The position numbers were made by a program, and so were the translations under genes. The notes under the pieces are model-generated. The model was given only the letters and a program-made list of their open reading frames with translations, searched no databases and was not told where the DNA came from. Below, piece after piece: positions 1 through 14,468 of a DNA stretch of 64,000 nt (the stretch's first letter is position 1; the number at the start of each line of letters is the position of its first letter). This DNA is from Formicarius rufipectus (Eukaryota > Chordata > Aves > Passeriformes > Formicariidae): contig VXAU01006138.1 in NCBI GenBank assembly GCA_013399695.1, positions 602,995 to 666,994 of the forward strand, in the 5' to 3' direction.

Positions 1-3000
1 GATCTTAATTAATGTAAAAAGTATCCAACCCAGTATCCAGGGTGGCAGATAAAGACAAATTACCTTTTAAGAGAGAAGGAGGTCGCCTAAACAGTAAGTG
101 GACAAATACAAACCGCATATAAACAGGAAAGGTTAAAAAGCAAAAGCCTCCCCTATTCTCTGGTTTATATTCTTCTCTCTATCTTCCTTAGCTGTTTCTG
201 CTCATTTTTCCTATTTCCTGGGAGGGTTCTATGATAGGTGAACTTGTACGATCTAAGGAACAACAACAGAAGAAAAAGCGATGACACAATTGTGAAACAA
301 TAGCATTATAGTTCATTGCTGCATTCCTGAAACTGCACACATTGTTGTTTGGAAGTTTGATGATCAGGAAACATGACAGTCTATAATCAGTTAATGGCAA
401 GCTATTTTTAAGGAGGGTAATCTTATTTAAAGTGTGAGTTGTAAGGTTCACTTTCTCTCTTGCAGATTGTATTTGACAACTATGAAATATAAAGTACCCG
501 AAATTAAATATGGAAATCCACCAGAACTTATTTTTTTTCTCCTCTTTTTTTTCACTCTTGAAAAGTCTGTCCTTACTTTCTACTGCTCTTTTCTCTCACT
601 TACCTGCCTATTGCTCTTATTCTATTTGGAGCTCTCTGATCTTCTCTATCATAGCAATTGATTCTGCTAATTTAGTCCCCACCATGGCCAACCCATCCCT
701 TTCCCAAGTCCAGTTTCCCTAAATTTACAAGCGTGTCTGAGAAATACCTCCCCATAACATTTAAAAACCTTAACACTGCTCTGCTACGAGAATAAGGCAA
801 GATGTAGCAATGTGCTCCGAAAAAGCAGAGTGCTCTGAAAGCTACCGGGATTAAAGGGAATCCCACAAAATATCAGAGTCCACTTCTTAGAAAAAGCTCT
901 CCTTATGCTAGAAGAGTGCCTGTAGCCCTCGTTTTCCAGGAAAATTGCCATGACCGTGCAAAGAGCAGAATGGAACAGCCCAGTCGTTCACAGAGAAAGT
1001 GAGTTAATAATGGTGCTTATTCTCCCTGAGGAATACTTTTGGATACTAGATGCTAATATTTTGCTCTTCTGGTGGCAGCTGAGAACCAGGCCAGGAGAAT
1101 CACACCGAGTGGGTGTGATAGATCGCTCAGGAGCAGCTGACAGAGCAAGCGCGATGTGTGGAGTCGCTGTGGCTCGGGGTGGTTGTGGTGTCTGCAGGGG
1201 GAAAGGAACGCTTATCAGAAAATAAGATGAAAATTGTCAGCAGAGTTACTCGTGGCCAAGGAGTCCTCCAGCTCCAGCTATGATTTACTCACTGTTTTTT
1301 GTATGGCTTGGCCAGTCACTCCCCTTCACTTTCTCTAAAGACTACATCACCAAGTAAATGGTTTTACATAATAAAATGTAATCATGTAAAAAAAAAATTA
1401 ATAATGGCTATTAGTACTGATGTAGCTACTTTACTGCATAAGCTCAGGGAATTATTGCGTTCAAACTTGTCTCTCTGAAAGCAAACTTGACACATCCCAT
1501 ACTTTTAATTCTTTGCACGACTGCGACCTTGTCTTCAGGCCTTGAAATACTAGGTAATTTAAGCAAGAAGTGGCTCCAAGGGAAAAATAAAGACTGAAGC
1601 AAGAATACATTAATTCAAGTGACATTTAGGTCAGTACAATCTTTGGTTTGCTCAGAAGAAACCGATTTAAAGCCAAGAAAGCAATAAACTTGAGTGGCAA
1701 GAGGCAGCTCCAAGTTAGCACTGAGAAAGGGAAGAGAGAAATCATCGCACTAGAATCTTTGTTTCATCTAATTTCAAGTAACAGATGGGGGACAGAGAAG
1801 CCCAGTAAACTATTATTATTTACTTATTTCTCACACAAGAAGTACCATGATCTGGTGTTGTGCCATGAACCATTAGCACATTTTTTTACCCTTGTTTTTG
1901 TCCTTAAGGGGCCCAAGTGGAGCATGTTCTCATATTGAAAGGTTGCGTTTAATTTACATGAATCACACCTGTGGGTCTGAAGCTCATTTTCATCAGCTAA
2001 AATCAGAAACTTCTTAACTTTCATTTTGTTGTTTCTCCACAGGTCAATTTTCCAAACTCATCCATCCTGGTATGGTACTTGTATGAATAGAAAGCAAGCA
2101 ATGAAAAAATTCCTGTGGTTTGGGTCGGTAAATAAAACAGAAAGTCCTTCTGGTGACTGAGGTTTCTGCGTGTATCAATGTGCTGTCCAGCCTTGCTACC
2201 ACAAACAGTAAGTCTTCCGTGAACTAAGCTCTATTTCTCAAATGTATATATAAATAATTTCATTTAGTCAAATGACTGTGAGGATGGCAGAATTCACAGA
2301 ATGTTCTAACATGAACAGAGCGCTGTTTCTGGCCATTTTGTACAATATGTGCACCTGTGACTTACTCCATTCTTACATGTGTGGAAACATCCAGAAACTT
2401 CTTTGACCAGGGACTGTTCCTGAGAGATCCCTTGCTTAGAGAATGGTAGAACACGGGCACTAGTGTGAAACACCGATATAAATATTTGCCTGTTGAATTC
2501 CTGGAACTGAACCATATCACTGTGTAAAGTTTACTTGTGTTCTTTTTACTGATTGTTTCTTAAGAATGACTGGTGAATTTGATTTTTGCTCCAGCTGGTT
2601 ATTCCCAGATGCTTTAAATTTTATTCAACCTGTACTCCTGTTGTTTTTTTTTTTCCTTGCAGTATCAGCCATTAGTCAGCCAAACAAGGCAATGCAAATC
2701 TTACCATAAAAGGCATGTGAAATTCAAGCCTTGAAAAAAAATCCTCTCGCTATAATGAAGAAAATTGTCTTATCAGGTTTTTTTGTGTGAGAATTATAAT
2801 ACAAGGAGGATGAGACCGCCATGCTGAATAAAATGCCTATGCAAGTAAATTTTGCCAAAAAGACAAGAACTATTTGAAGAAAGTGGGAACAAGGAAAGAA
2901 AGTGACTCTCAGGAAAATATTCCATGCAACAGGTGAGGTGATATGTGGAATTTGTGTGAGAATGGATATTTGCATATATATTCTCCTTCATGCAATAGCA

Positions 3001-3973
3001 CTGAATGTTTACCTCTCCCTTATTTAATACACAACACTTTTTAAAGCTAGTGTCAGAAGGAGATCAAATAAAATGGGGAGAGGGAATAAAGAAAAATAAG
3101 ATTACGCTGCCCGCAGTAGTTATGCAGAAAGTCCTCAAACACCTCAGTCACCTTCTGACTGTAAGTGCCCATGATCTAAGGAACACCTGAGTACACTGAG
3201 TTCAGTATGACCTTACAGATCTATTTTATGAATTAAGGCTTATCTTAGAGATCAGCAAATTTCAGAATTTAGATCAGATCAGATTTGGGGAAAAATTCAA
3301 CTGGTATGATGGTGAATCATGCCAAACCTCCAATTCATAAACATGCAATTTCACTCTGTTAATAGCCCTACAGGCATCTCTCTCCGGCTTGTAAGGTGGC
3401 GGGTACCAGATAAAAGAGCATCTACACCAGTGGGAGTTGTGCTGTGATCATCCAGGGGTTTGCGCCATGTATGGGTTTGGGACTTTGCTCTTCCAATTCC
3501 TTGAGTAATAAGAAACTGTGAGGAGAAGTCTGTCACATACTAACACAAATCTGGCTGCATTTCCATCCAGAATGCAAAAATGAACTCTGTGAGTGGGAAT
3601 CTGCATGTGCTCCACTGCTCACATGAGACAATGGTACCTCACAAACCTCTTCATCATATCTGACCTCACGCTCTGCCTCAGCCCCCTGGAGGAACCAAAC
3701 CCTCAGCACCACAAACCAGCACCTCAGCCCTGCCCTGTTTCACCTGTGTGTCCAGGAAGTGATCACACTCCCTGTAATACTCGGTGGCTTTGTTAGGAAT
3801 TCCATCTATGCTCAGGGGTGGAGAGAGCCAGCTGTGCCACTGAGAGACAGGCTGACAAAGGGGAAACCGCTGGGCAAGCAGGGAAACCTTGCAGGCCAGC
3901 GCTGTTGAACTGGGCTGGAAACTTTGGTTGCATAGTGCTGATCTCATCACAGTTAGGAATTTTATCTTTGCAG
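1..3973. other. Non-coding unique DNA, no gene seen
   Basis: AT-rich single-copy-looking sequence. Open frames are short (under about 100 codons), overlap each other on both strands and resemble no known protein. Two places have good polypyrimidine-AG acceptors: ending near 465 ('tttctctcttgcag') and near 2662 (a T-run followed by 'ccttgcag'). Each is followed by an open frame that stops within a few dozen codons without a good donor, so neither is called as an exon. A short T-run lies at about 2644-2655. Nothing else is recognised. Confidence 0.6.
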
Positions 3974-4147
3974 AAAAAAACCCCAACAAAAACAAAAACA
4001 AACCCAAAAAGAAAACAAAAACAAAAACAAAAACAAAAGCAAACAAAACACAGAAACAAAAAACCAAACACAGAACAAAAAACCAAACAACAACTAAAAA
4101 CAAACAAACAAAACCCACAAAAAAACTAACAAACAAAATAAAAAAAC
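3974..4147. repeat. (CAAAA)n / A-C-rich low-complexity tract
   Basis: About 170 bp on the + strand made almost only of A and C, with units such as CAAAA, CAAA and AACCAAA. It is interrupted by rare G and T. The pattern is degenerate rather than a clean array, so it is an old simple repeat. On the opposite strand it gives a meaningless Phe/Val/Cys-rich open frame. It could be the decayed tail of a retroposon, but no element body is recognisable next to it. Confidence 0.85.
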
Positions 4148-7100
4148 ACCACCAAGACATACAGCTACAGACCACAGTCTGCAATGAAAAGCTTGGCCAG
4201 TAGAGCAGCTCCAGTGAGGCCATGTGATTCTGGCAGGTGTAACTGCAACAATAAAATCATGTACCCTGTGCACTGAAACCCCCTCACTGTTTTACAGCAT
4301 TATCTGGTCCAAGTATTTTTCCTTAAGGCATGATTTTGTTTCCCAGTGCAGATGGTTTATAGCAACGCTGGCAAACTTCAGACTCAACTTATTCTGAGGG
4401 AAAGCACTTTCTGCTTGGAGACAAGATTATATAAAAGGGTTTTTTTGAGGTGTTATTACACACACCTTTAAATTTCAATCTTTCTGAGACCAAAGAAATG
4501 AAATTTAGCTACCTGTTTTGAAGCTAAATTTTCCCTCTCCTCTTAATCCCAGCCTTTTCCTGGAAGTTCTGCTGCTCACTGAGGGGAGCTGCAAGGGTGA
4601 CTGGCTGACAACATTTGTTTACTGTGGATCTCCCTTTGAAGGGTGATTACAACAACATCATTCTGCATATCCGGAGGGTGGATTTCTTATCTCCCCGAAG
4701 GCGAAGGAGAACAATCACATAGTTGGTAAGTTCAAACAAAAGTGCACACAATTATAGGAAGAGAAGTGTTTGCTAAAAGAGGGCAGTTTATACAAACCCC
4801 ATTTTTATAACCTCAGACATACATTTCTTTCACAACGGCTTTCAGGAGTCATGTTCTGTAACTCTGCAGTGTCTCTGCTTCATGATTACACGTGAAACAT
4901 TTTCCACTTGAAAACTGACGCTGAAGGGGAAACACTTTGCAGAAAACAATCATGGCAAGACCTTTGCTCGGTGTCTGCTTTCACCTCCACCCCTCTCGCA
5001 CTCCGGGGCAGTGAGGTGGAGGTAAATCCACCCAAAGCTGCCTTTCCACCTGTAGGAATATGGCAGGAAAGGCACTTGCTTCCACGTGAGCTCTGCCAGA
5101 GACCTGTCCTTCCAGGCCTGGCCATCTGAATGTGACCGGATTACAGGGAGAGAGAAGTTTCTCCCTAATGGAGGAAATGAGAAGGGAAGGAAGATTTTGA
5201 TTCTGTCCTTGGCACTTCCATAACAGCTCTGTGTTTTAAAAAGACTCTTTGTCTGCCTGTGTTACCTTCCAGCAAAAATGCATTGATTTACAGTAAGGAT
5301 TAAGCCAATCCAATCTATAGCCTAACAAAGAGTGTTTTCCATTTTGTTGTGTTGAGGATTATTTTAGCCAATTTTAGAACACCTTAGTATAAATATCCCT
5401 CTTCATTTTCTTCTTCGTCGTCTTTTTTTTTTTTTAATTTCTGCAGAAACATGAAAAAACTTTACCAATCTGATCAAATTCTTTCATAATTTTCTCCACC
5501 CAGTGCTTCTCACATGCCATAGTGACAGTGATATATTTCTTTCTAATCTGTAAAGCTTTTAGACAGCCTTAGAAATAAGGCAACACAGCAGTGAAAACTA
5601 ATGTCAGTCATCTGCAACTAAACATAGGTTTTGTATCGGGAAAATGCAAAGTGAGCAGTTAAATTGAGTGTAAAGCACTATCAGTAAATAACAGGAGATT
5701 GTATTTCCTTTGAAAACCGTACATAAAGTGCAAGACGATAGAAAAGACCTCATGTTGTTTCCCTGTAATGTTTCTGTTGGAAGATTTGATAAAACATAGG
5801 ATATACTAATTGAAATATCATAATGAGAGAGCCTATAGAGCCTTTGGAATCCATTAAACCTCTTGCAAGAGTCGGCATTTTTACTGGCATATGCAAGGTA
5901 AGTGGCACCCTCAATTCTATTATCTAAGTGAAAAAAAAAAAAAAAAAAAAAGAAGAAGAGAAAGAGAGACATTTCCTACATGGATTGACATGGTAAGACT
6001 TCCTTAGTAGCTTTTTTTTGTTTTAAAGGTAATCCTCTGGCCTGAAAATCCAGATTCCAACAGGAGTGAGAAAGGTTTTCAGTTTCAGATTGTAGTGTTC
6101 ATATACAAAGGAATCATAGTAAAGTTAGACACAGGCACAACACAGTGCATCTCAGTGCAGTGTGCACAGTTACAGAGGTATAAAAATACTCTAGGCAGGT
6201 ACAGACAAATCTAATCGAAAGGGAAAATAAGTTATACAGGGCTCAGTGGGGTGTGAATAACTTTAGATCTGCACCACTGCTGCACCTGTGTGTAGCACTC
6301 CAAAAGAAAACAAGGTTGATGACAGCAGTTTTTTGGTGACCACAGAAAGACTGTGTCCCACAGACTGTTCATCCTTCCCTACCACTGCTCTTTTATTATC
6401 TGCAAGGGCTGAACAACAACCCTGTGTGCTGTACACACATTCAAGAACTGATGCTTCCACATTTTTCACAGGAGATGGGACAGTTAACCTAAGGATTCTG
6501 GCCAGACTGTCTGTTGGGAAATAGCTGTGTAACACTGCCTTCAGACCTGTACCCCACGTCTTCTGACATCTTACTGTGTGAAGGCAGTCTTAGGTACACA
6601 AGCCCCTTGGATTATTTATGATGAAGGACTGTACAATCGCATAAAAGCATATACGTGCATTATCATCAATATTATAATGAACAGCTTAGAGGAAAAAAAC
6701 CTGTACATAAAACCTCCCATAAAGGCAATGGCAAAAATCATAATATATTTAGATTAAGGCTTCCGGTCCTGCAAATGTTACTCTCTTAAAACCATACCAA
6801 TGCGTAGGTTTACTGTGATAAATACGTGCTTGTTTTTCTGTGTGCAGAGAGGGGTTTAAAACTCTGCCAGTGAATGTTTCTGCAAATATGTATACAAATT
6901 GCCACCTTTCTGCCTGGAATATTTAAGGCATTCACAGCCGTTACTGGATACCATTCACAGTATGGACTAATTTATTACCTTAGCATTATGCCGTATGTAC
7001 AAAAATATTTTAGGGGCTATTATCCTGAAGATTTTTGTGCTCGTGAAAAATGGTCATACGTATTCACAGAACCAAGGTCAAAAAAAAGCTAGTTTGGAAA

Positions 7101-8896
7101 GAAGTACTTCTTTTGCTGGAAAACTTCCATTTCTCTTTTTGATGTAAGGCACAAGTGACTTCTGTGGAAATGTAATGCTGAGGTTCAATCCTGATGCTAA
7201 TGACATAAAAGGCAAAATAGTCTTTCACTTCCAGACATGGAAGTTACTTTCCTGAAGTCATTGGAAGATTGAACAAGTGAAGATATATGTTGCTTTTTAA
7301 GGCAAGCTTATTAATTTTCTTCAGACGTGTACAACTACCTGAAACAGAGACACCTTTCTTTGCTGATTTATGCAGGGTAACTGGGAAAATAGTGCACAGG
7401 AAAACATGTTCCTTCCTACATAATTCTATAGCTTGTGGGCCCTCAGCATATAGAGATGCAAGCAGTATTTTGACTTCCAAATTTTTAATGTTAATGATTA
7501 CTTTTGGTTTGCTGCAAATAGGAATGATATGGCTACCTCTCCCAGAAAGGATGGAGAATTCCCTTTGTTTGCCTTTTGTTATGCAACAGTTTGCAATTCC
7601 CATCTGCAGGAAAACGTAGCATCGACTTGTGCAAGGTATAATTGCATGGGGTGTGGAAGAGAACACAATCCTGTAAACTCACGCAAAATTATATTTGCTC
7701 TTTTTTTCAAGTTCCTTAGACAAGGTTTCCATCACCAGGAGCTTTGGCATTTGAGGGGTTGTTAGAATAAATGAAGGGACAGAAGTGTCATCTGGTTAAC
7801 ACTCAAGGAAAAGCAAAAGCAAAGTCACAGAGATGAAAGGGACCACAGATACCCTACTATTTATGATGTGATTGTAAAGTGTGCTACAGCCCTAAGGCAA
7901 TACATGTCAATTACCCTCAGCAGATCTCTGCTGTTATAAAAGGAATTGCCAAGATCTCTTCTGTATTGCTGATAACTCTATCTATCATGGCTTGGTTTGT
8001 TTGCCTTAAATCGCGTTCTTATAACCAACAGGAACTCTTGACGATATAATGCTATGGAACTTTAAATTTTTTTTTTTTTTTTAAGTTTAAACCATTGGCT
8101 CATATCCAGTGGGCCCTTAGCTCTGTTCATCAAAAGAAGACAGCAGTCTTGCTGGGGCAAAAGTCCACAAATGTGTGCCTTAGGTTTGACCCTGTGTTTT
8201 TCCTCTAAGCGTGTGGCAGAGCAAGAACAAGTCTATCATCAAGAGCACTCTCCCCCTATAAACCACGTGTAGAGAAAAATTCACAGGTGTGGTTTTGGTG
8301 CTTATAGCAAGCTCCCAGCTGCAGAGATGAGGTGCATTTATTTGGCTTCATACCTATAAGATCAGGGATAATCGCTTCAGAGAGCCTGTATTCCAGACAG
8401 GCCCAAATTTATTCTGTGCTTTCTTAAAGGATCCCCAGAACTACTAAGTTACCCCAAGCATATCCTACTCCCCACGTCCTTAGTAGTAGGTCAAAAATCC
8501 TCCCATCTCTGCAGGAGATCCAGTTTGGGAGAGGTTTGAGTTTGGCTCAAGTACAAAAGACATAACATTTATTTCCTAATATAACAAACACCAGAACATA
8601 TGCAAAAGAAATACAAATAAAACAATCTTATCACATTTTTCATAAAGCACTAGAAAAACTGGGTTGGTAGCTGTCACTGTTATGCAAAGGAAGAATGAAT
8701 TGGGAAGAATCAAAACAGAGATTGTGGAAAACAAGAGTTGTTTAGAAAGTTAAATGAGCTTTTAGATTGAAGGAGAAAATGTTATCTCTTAGTTAGCCAG
8801 TCAACCAGCGACTGGTACCTTCCAGTAATCCTACAGCTAAGATGAATTGCCTTTCTGTTGTTGCTTGGTTTGGGCAAAGGTATTTTTTGACACGGA
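4148..8896. other. Non-coding unique DNA, no gene seen
   Basis: AT-rich unique sequence. It holds a poly(A)/GA-rich run at 5931-5970 and a T-run at about 8067-8082. An open frame at 6874-7092 (+) reads like a hydrophobic/aromatic peptide but has no similarity I recognise and lies in AT-rich DNA. Another stretch near 4656-4726 ends at a 'gtaagt' donor-like site but lacks a convincing acceptor. No RNA gene is recognised. Confidence 0.6.
5931..5970. repeat. Poly(A) followed by GA-rich run
   Basis: About 21 uninterrupted A residues are followed by 'gaagaagagaaagagagac'. No retroposed gene or SINE body was recognised immediately upstream, so it is listed only as a homopolymer or simple repeat. 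Confidence 0.85.
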
Positions 8897-8982
8897 GATC
8901 GTTGTTATAATCTGGTTAGACTCGACAGGTGCTGACATTAAGATCTTTGTTCTAGCCTAGTTAGACCCAACAGGTGGCACAG
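8897..8982. repeat. Imperfect 45-bp tandem duplication
   Basis: Two adjacent copies of about 40-45 bp begin with GATC at 8897 and 8942. Both contain 'ttgtt', then 'gttagac', then 'acaggtg' in the same order and spacing. About four fifths of the aligned positions agree. It is not a known microsatellite. It may be a local duplication or the inside of an old mobile element. Confidence 0.6.
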
Positions 8983-11900
8983 AAGAAGGAGTTACAATAT
9001 CTTTAGTATTTCTCATTGGGGCAGAAGAGGAAGCATGTCAACTTTAATCATATTAGGAGCAGGAATGCCACTGAATCATTCTGAGTTTAAGATGGTATAT
9101 TGAGATTGTGACAAGGACAAAACTATTTCTTTGGAAAAGTAGCAGATACAAAAAGATCTTTGCCATAGACAGAGCTACGTAGATTGAAATCAAATACAAA
9201 ACAAATCTCTCCAATACCTCCTGGAGTAAGATGACTTTGTGGCAGCTCAGTTTTGAGAATATTTACTTGACCCGATTCCAAACAAAACCATTTATAGGAA
9301 AAAAGCAAATACTCCATATTTACAGTGGTGTCAGAGAACCACATCCAGGAGGCAGGACTCCCCAAACCATTCTGGACAGCCCTGCCACACAGGCAGCTCA
9401 GCTGACCAGAAAAGGGCATTGCATTCTTCTCTGTGCATGCAATTCAGTTGTGGGACTCCAAGGCGAGCATGCTGCATTTAAACAATGAAGTCAGCCAATA
9501 AATCTTACACTCATCCAGTTCTTCCAGGACGGCAGCCTCAGCCCATACCTCTAAGATAAAGGAGCATGTTCATCCCGAATTCCCGTGATCTGAGCCAGCA
9601 ATTGTCCTTCTACAGAGTGACTCTGCTGTTTTATTCATGTTACTTTTAGCTTACTATGACATAAGTAAAAACCCCACCCTGTAGACTTTGTACAACCATC
9701 CACATAAACAGCAATATGCTCATGGGCTTTAGAACACTTGCTGGCCCCTGACCTCAACCATGAGAAACAAGAGTTGCAGAAGCAGTCACAGCTTCTCCTC
9801 TTCTGTCACTCACTGCAAGTAGGAAGGAAATTGCTTTTAACACGTCTACTTAAACAAGCTTAGATGCCCGTTCACTTTAGTTCTTCTTGTTCCATTTTTG
9901 AAGAGGACTGGCTGTAACTAACTCTGTGTTTTAAAGTAAATTAACCCGTTTGAACACTTGGGCCTGTGTTTTTCCTACCTGTTAATAGCTGAGCCATTCA
10001 GTGTGGGACTGCAGCACCCTCAGAATTCCTGAGAAAACTGAGTCACCCCATCGTTGCTCACAGGAGGGCTGTACAGTTGGGTGTTACTGCCACCTAGTTT
10101 TCACCTTCTATTATTATTACCTGGACTTCTGTGTTTTCCATGGGAAAAAAAGAGAAATGTTTATCTATAAACCTGAAATTTTTCATTTTAGTCATATGTT
10201 ACTTATATCCTGTGATGTATTTAAACAGTGGAAAACTGTGGAACAATAAGGTGTTACTGAACAAATCTACATGCATCCAGATGCAATTTTGCAAGTCGTT
10301 TTAAGGGTAGATAACACTAGTTCCAAATATAAACACAATGTGAAAATCCATCTTAAATTTGCTATGCAGGATCAAAACAAGAGCCAAGTTTGCAGCGTCA
10401 CAGGATTTTGTAGATGAACAGCTGATCTTTGCCAGTTGACATAAAATCTAATAACTTTTATTATGGATCTTTTTAATTGCAATCTACAAAATTACTCTCC
10501 TGCACAATATGGGTGCTGTACCAAAATCTACAGAAAGGCCTTGCAATATAAGACTTCCTCAGTGGTATGCCGTGCATTTTTCATTTTGAGGTGCATAAAA
10601 AGAATCTTTATATTGGAATAGTCTTTTTTAAACCAAGATATGAACTAAAAGCTCAGTGATAAAACACAGAGAAATGTGGAGAACAATTAAAGCAATTTTT
10701 GGAAACCTCATATAAATTCCAGTTTGAGATCTGAGAAAGGAACTGTTGAGATTCTCCTTCTGTGACCTTTTTCCTTTAATGCCAGTTCTGTGGTTTCTGA
10801 CTCTGACTAGGAGTGCCTGTGGGAACCCATAGAAGCTGGAAGTTAAATTCAGAACCCAGCTGAGCAACTTTTCACAAGATATAAAATAGTAAATATATTG
10901 CCACAGGCAGATTCCAGTTTGGAAAAAAAAAAATTAAAAAAGGTTCATAACTGCAATTTCTTATAACTGTTAGAACTGGGGCTCCGTTATGCCAAGGCAG
11001 AGTAACATGTTTTATAATTTCTTCAGTGCAATTCTACTGAACCAGATGAGGAGGAGTAAGTCTGCTCTTTGCTCAACAGAACTTTGTCCATTCTTTTAGC
11101 AAACGGCATGGCAAAAATTAGGCCATTGCATTGTGTTTGTGTGCAGGAATCACGCCCAAAAGCCGCTCCATAAATCTCCTAAAGGAGTCTGAATTCTCCT
11201 TCATGGAAGTGAAAGATTTGTGTGGCGATTTTTCGTGGCAGCAAGAGCGAGCGCTGATGTGGTTGGTCTTTATTTTTACCGAAACAGCTTTAATGACTGA
11301 AAGTAAAACGAGATGTTTGTGGACTTGAGGCATGATGCAATGCGAGGAATTTGGCACGGTGGATGGGTTGACAGGGCATGATTCTGAAGTAGGCTTTTTA
11401 AGACAAAACTGAGACATCTATACTGGCGCAGGTTGAGAGGCCACAGATGTCTCCAAACACTCTCCCTTGTTTTTCAGATTGTTATTGAAAGAGGAAATTC
11501 TATTTGAACTCAGATCCCAGGCCCCTGGGTTTGAAAACCATATTGTGCCCCCCCACCGTGCTCAGGTTAAGTCCATTCAGACTGTTGCTGCAGCTACAGT
11601 ATGGATCACACTCAGTTTTTCTTTTTTCCCCTAACAGGTTTGTTTCTGGTCATAAATTCTCAATCAGTGGGCAAGCCACATTGTACAATTTAGTAAATAG
11701 TGTAGTTAAAACATGTTTAAAGTCAAAGGAAAAAGGATCTGACAATGGAGCATTGTCCCCTTTTGCAGAACTGAAGTGTACCTTCTTTGATTCAGTAACC
11801 TTGTTGCACTTTGGTATGAAATTGCCCCTTTTTCCATCAAACTTGCATTCAAAGTGCCTCATTAGCATGTCTCACCCGATCAGTAATGATTCTGCTAACC

Positions 11901-14468
11901 CAACACTCATTTCAGTCAAGCCACCATGGTTTTTCTATCTGTTTAACATCTAAAACTCCTTGACAAAGTTCCTTTTAAAATTTACTCCTTTTGTTTCTCC
12001 TTGGGTTTTCTGCAAAGATCTTTAAACTTCGATGTACTCCGAGATGACTCCTGAACAAAAATCATGTCTAGCCCAGCTAGTAAATCTACCCTCCATTGAA
12101 TGGGATTAAATAAGTGCTTCACGGCTATTGTAGAAGGCTCTAAAAAGGATCTCGCATCTTTAAGAGTTTCCTACAATAAATTAAACACATCTCACCCATT
12201 GCAAAAGAAAAAAAAAAAAAGAGATTTGATTCAGCCCAGGGAAGGCACTGTAGACCCACAGTGATGCCATACTCCTAGTATCAAAACACCCACAGATAAG
12301 AGCCCAATTTAACAGCAACAGGCAATGGAAGAGGAATTTTATTTATTTAGGAATTCAGCCATGGACTTCACATCGGTAAAACATGGCCAGCAAAATAACA
12401 TAACAATATAACTCATCAATCATCTGTAATTGTATGGGTTATTAAAAAGGAACATGACAGGGTTTTAGTTTGAATTTGAAGTACCTCCGCCAGGAAATTC
12501 CCAATTCTTTTCTAATACGTAGGCTCTCAAGTCCAGTGTTCAGATTCATTGTAGCATTTAAGCCCCCCTTAAATACAGGCACATGAGCAGCCCTACTTAT
12601 ATCGTGGAGACTGGTGCTCTGCCTGAAGTTAAGATCATGTTTAAATACAGAGCCAACACACTCAATCCAAACCTCTAGATCTGAACTGAAACAGAGAAAA
12701 CTTAAGCTTAAAACATAACCAAAAGGTGGATTTGGAGAGAAGAAAAAAACAAATCTGTGCACAGAATTATCTAAACAAGGGCACCTAAACTTACCATAAG
12801 GTCCTGGAGGTTGATAAGAGGCTACAAACCACTGCACCATCAGTGTGACTGATTAAATTCACATTAATCCCCCTCAAAGGCCACTGATTCACCTACCTGA
12901 AAATCAGTCCTATATGAAGACAAAAGCCTCCGGTGTTTTCTTTCCAGTCATTTGTATTGCCACTGTCTGTATTGCTAAAGCTCTACATGTTTAATAACAG
13001 TTGTATTTAACCTTCTGGGGGGATACAAAACAAACAAATAAACAACTCTCAAAAAAAGCAAGCAAACAAACAAACAAAACATTAAATCTACTTGTTTCTT
13101 TGTTTCCTTTAAAAATTTGGTCTTCATTGTCAAAATGGACACCCAGCACCATTTCCCGTAGGCACCTCTCTCTGTATTGATGGGCGCCCAGGAAAGGACC
13201 TGGGAGACAAGTTTGCTGCTACACAGTTTCTAAGAACAAAAAGAGCAGCTGTAAGACCGCACTTTGTAGAAAAGGGCAGTCAGTCACTCCCCAGGTCAGA
13301 CTTTCTACCTGGAGAGGGAAGAAACGTAACCCAGTGAGTTCAAATTGTCCCTTAACACCACAGGGCTACTCAGCCATGAAACGTTAGCTGGATGCTCAGT
13401 ATCCCGAGTGTAAATGCCATACAAGCAGTGGAAGAAAGAGAGCGGTTTCTTCATTAGCTGTGATTGCAGAAGGCTGAAACAAAGTGCCTTGAATTCACTA
13501 ACCGAGAAAAGAGGAAAGTACTCAAGGAAGTGCTCCTTGCATAAACCAAGGAGGAGAGAAGATTGCTATCACCTCTCCCCAGTCCCTCTTGCTTTAACCC
13601 ACCAGAATTTACTTTAATTATTATCCAAACATGAAAGTAAATTTAGTTTTGTGCTTTCTTGGTGTACGTTGCATGATGCTTTTGTCGCTGAGGTTTGTCA
13701 GTGTTCCTGCTAAGGCGAAAGCAGTACCAGGCACATTCAGACACTTTCCCTGTCCCTCAGACTGGACAGAGTTTGTAATTACAGCATAATTTTGTGACCC
13801 TTTCTCATGCAGTCATTCCTGTGAGCTGAATCATCCAGGTGTTGCCGTGGCAGGGACCTTGCTTACGCAGGAGCCGTTCAGAGCTATAAATGATACACAT
13901 TTTCACAGCTTTGGTGGAGGGCACTGCTGTTTTCTGGGAGTTCCTGGTGGTAGCCTCTTGCCCTATGATAACTAGTCCTCACAGGTTTCAAAGCCTGAAA
14001 AATGTTCAAGCCCAGAAAATGAGCCGATTCACAACACAGTCTTGCTATTTCTAAGCCTTTCGGAAGATCTAACTCACAAGCTAAACCCACTTGTGTTTAT
14101 GACAATCAATCAAACTCCAGCTGATGTGTTTTGGTCCAAAGTAAAACTGATCCAATTCGGTGAGTCTTTTCTTGAAAGCAAAAGCATCTACAAGTCCGTA
14201 TTTTTATAATATTAGTTGACAATTCTCAAAGTATGAATATGGAATGAGCTGTATTTGCTATTGATATTAGCTATTTTTAATTTCCTGTAGTAACTATCGT
14301 TATCTGTTTTGGTATGGTGCATACTGCAAATCTGAAGTATAGAAAAATTTACTGAGCATGGTTTGGAAGAAAGGGGTGACTGAACTTGTCTGTCCAAGTT
14401 TTACCTGCTGTATACATCAGCCAAAAAGCTCAGACCTGCCAGGTTAGTGTCTGCTAGCGACAATGAAT
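8983..14468. other. Non-coding unique DNA, no gene seen
   Basis: Mixed AT-rich unique sequence with A-runs near 10921-10932 and 12208-12220 and an (AAAC)n tract at 13027-13080. A frame opening after the good acceptor 'cccttgtttttcag' (ending 11478) stays open for about 50 codons, and a different frame at 11504-11953 runs 149 codons. Neither resembles a known protein and neither has a convincing donor. No RNA gene is recognised. Confidence 0.6.
13027..13080. repeat. (AAAC)n / (CAAA)n microsatellite
   Basis: Degenerate AAAC units interrupted by 'tctcaaaaaaagcaag', ending in a cleaner run of CAAA units. A simple repeat with no sign of a surrounding element. Confidence 0.8.

Noticed and set aside
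3678..4223. 181-codon minus-strand open frame
   Set aside because: It reads through the (CAAAA)n tract and gives a Phe/Val/Cys run of no biological sense. The frame is open only because the repeat lacks stops.
14121..14159. 39-nt segment ending at 'ttcg|gtgagt'
   Set aside because: One frame is open but the acceptor has no polypyrimidine tract.
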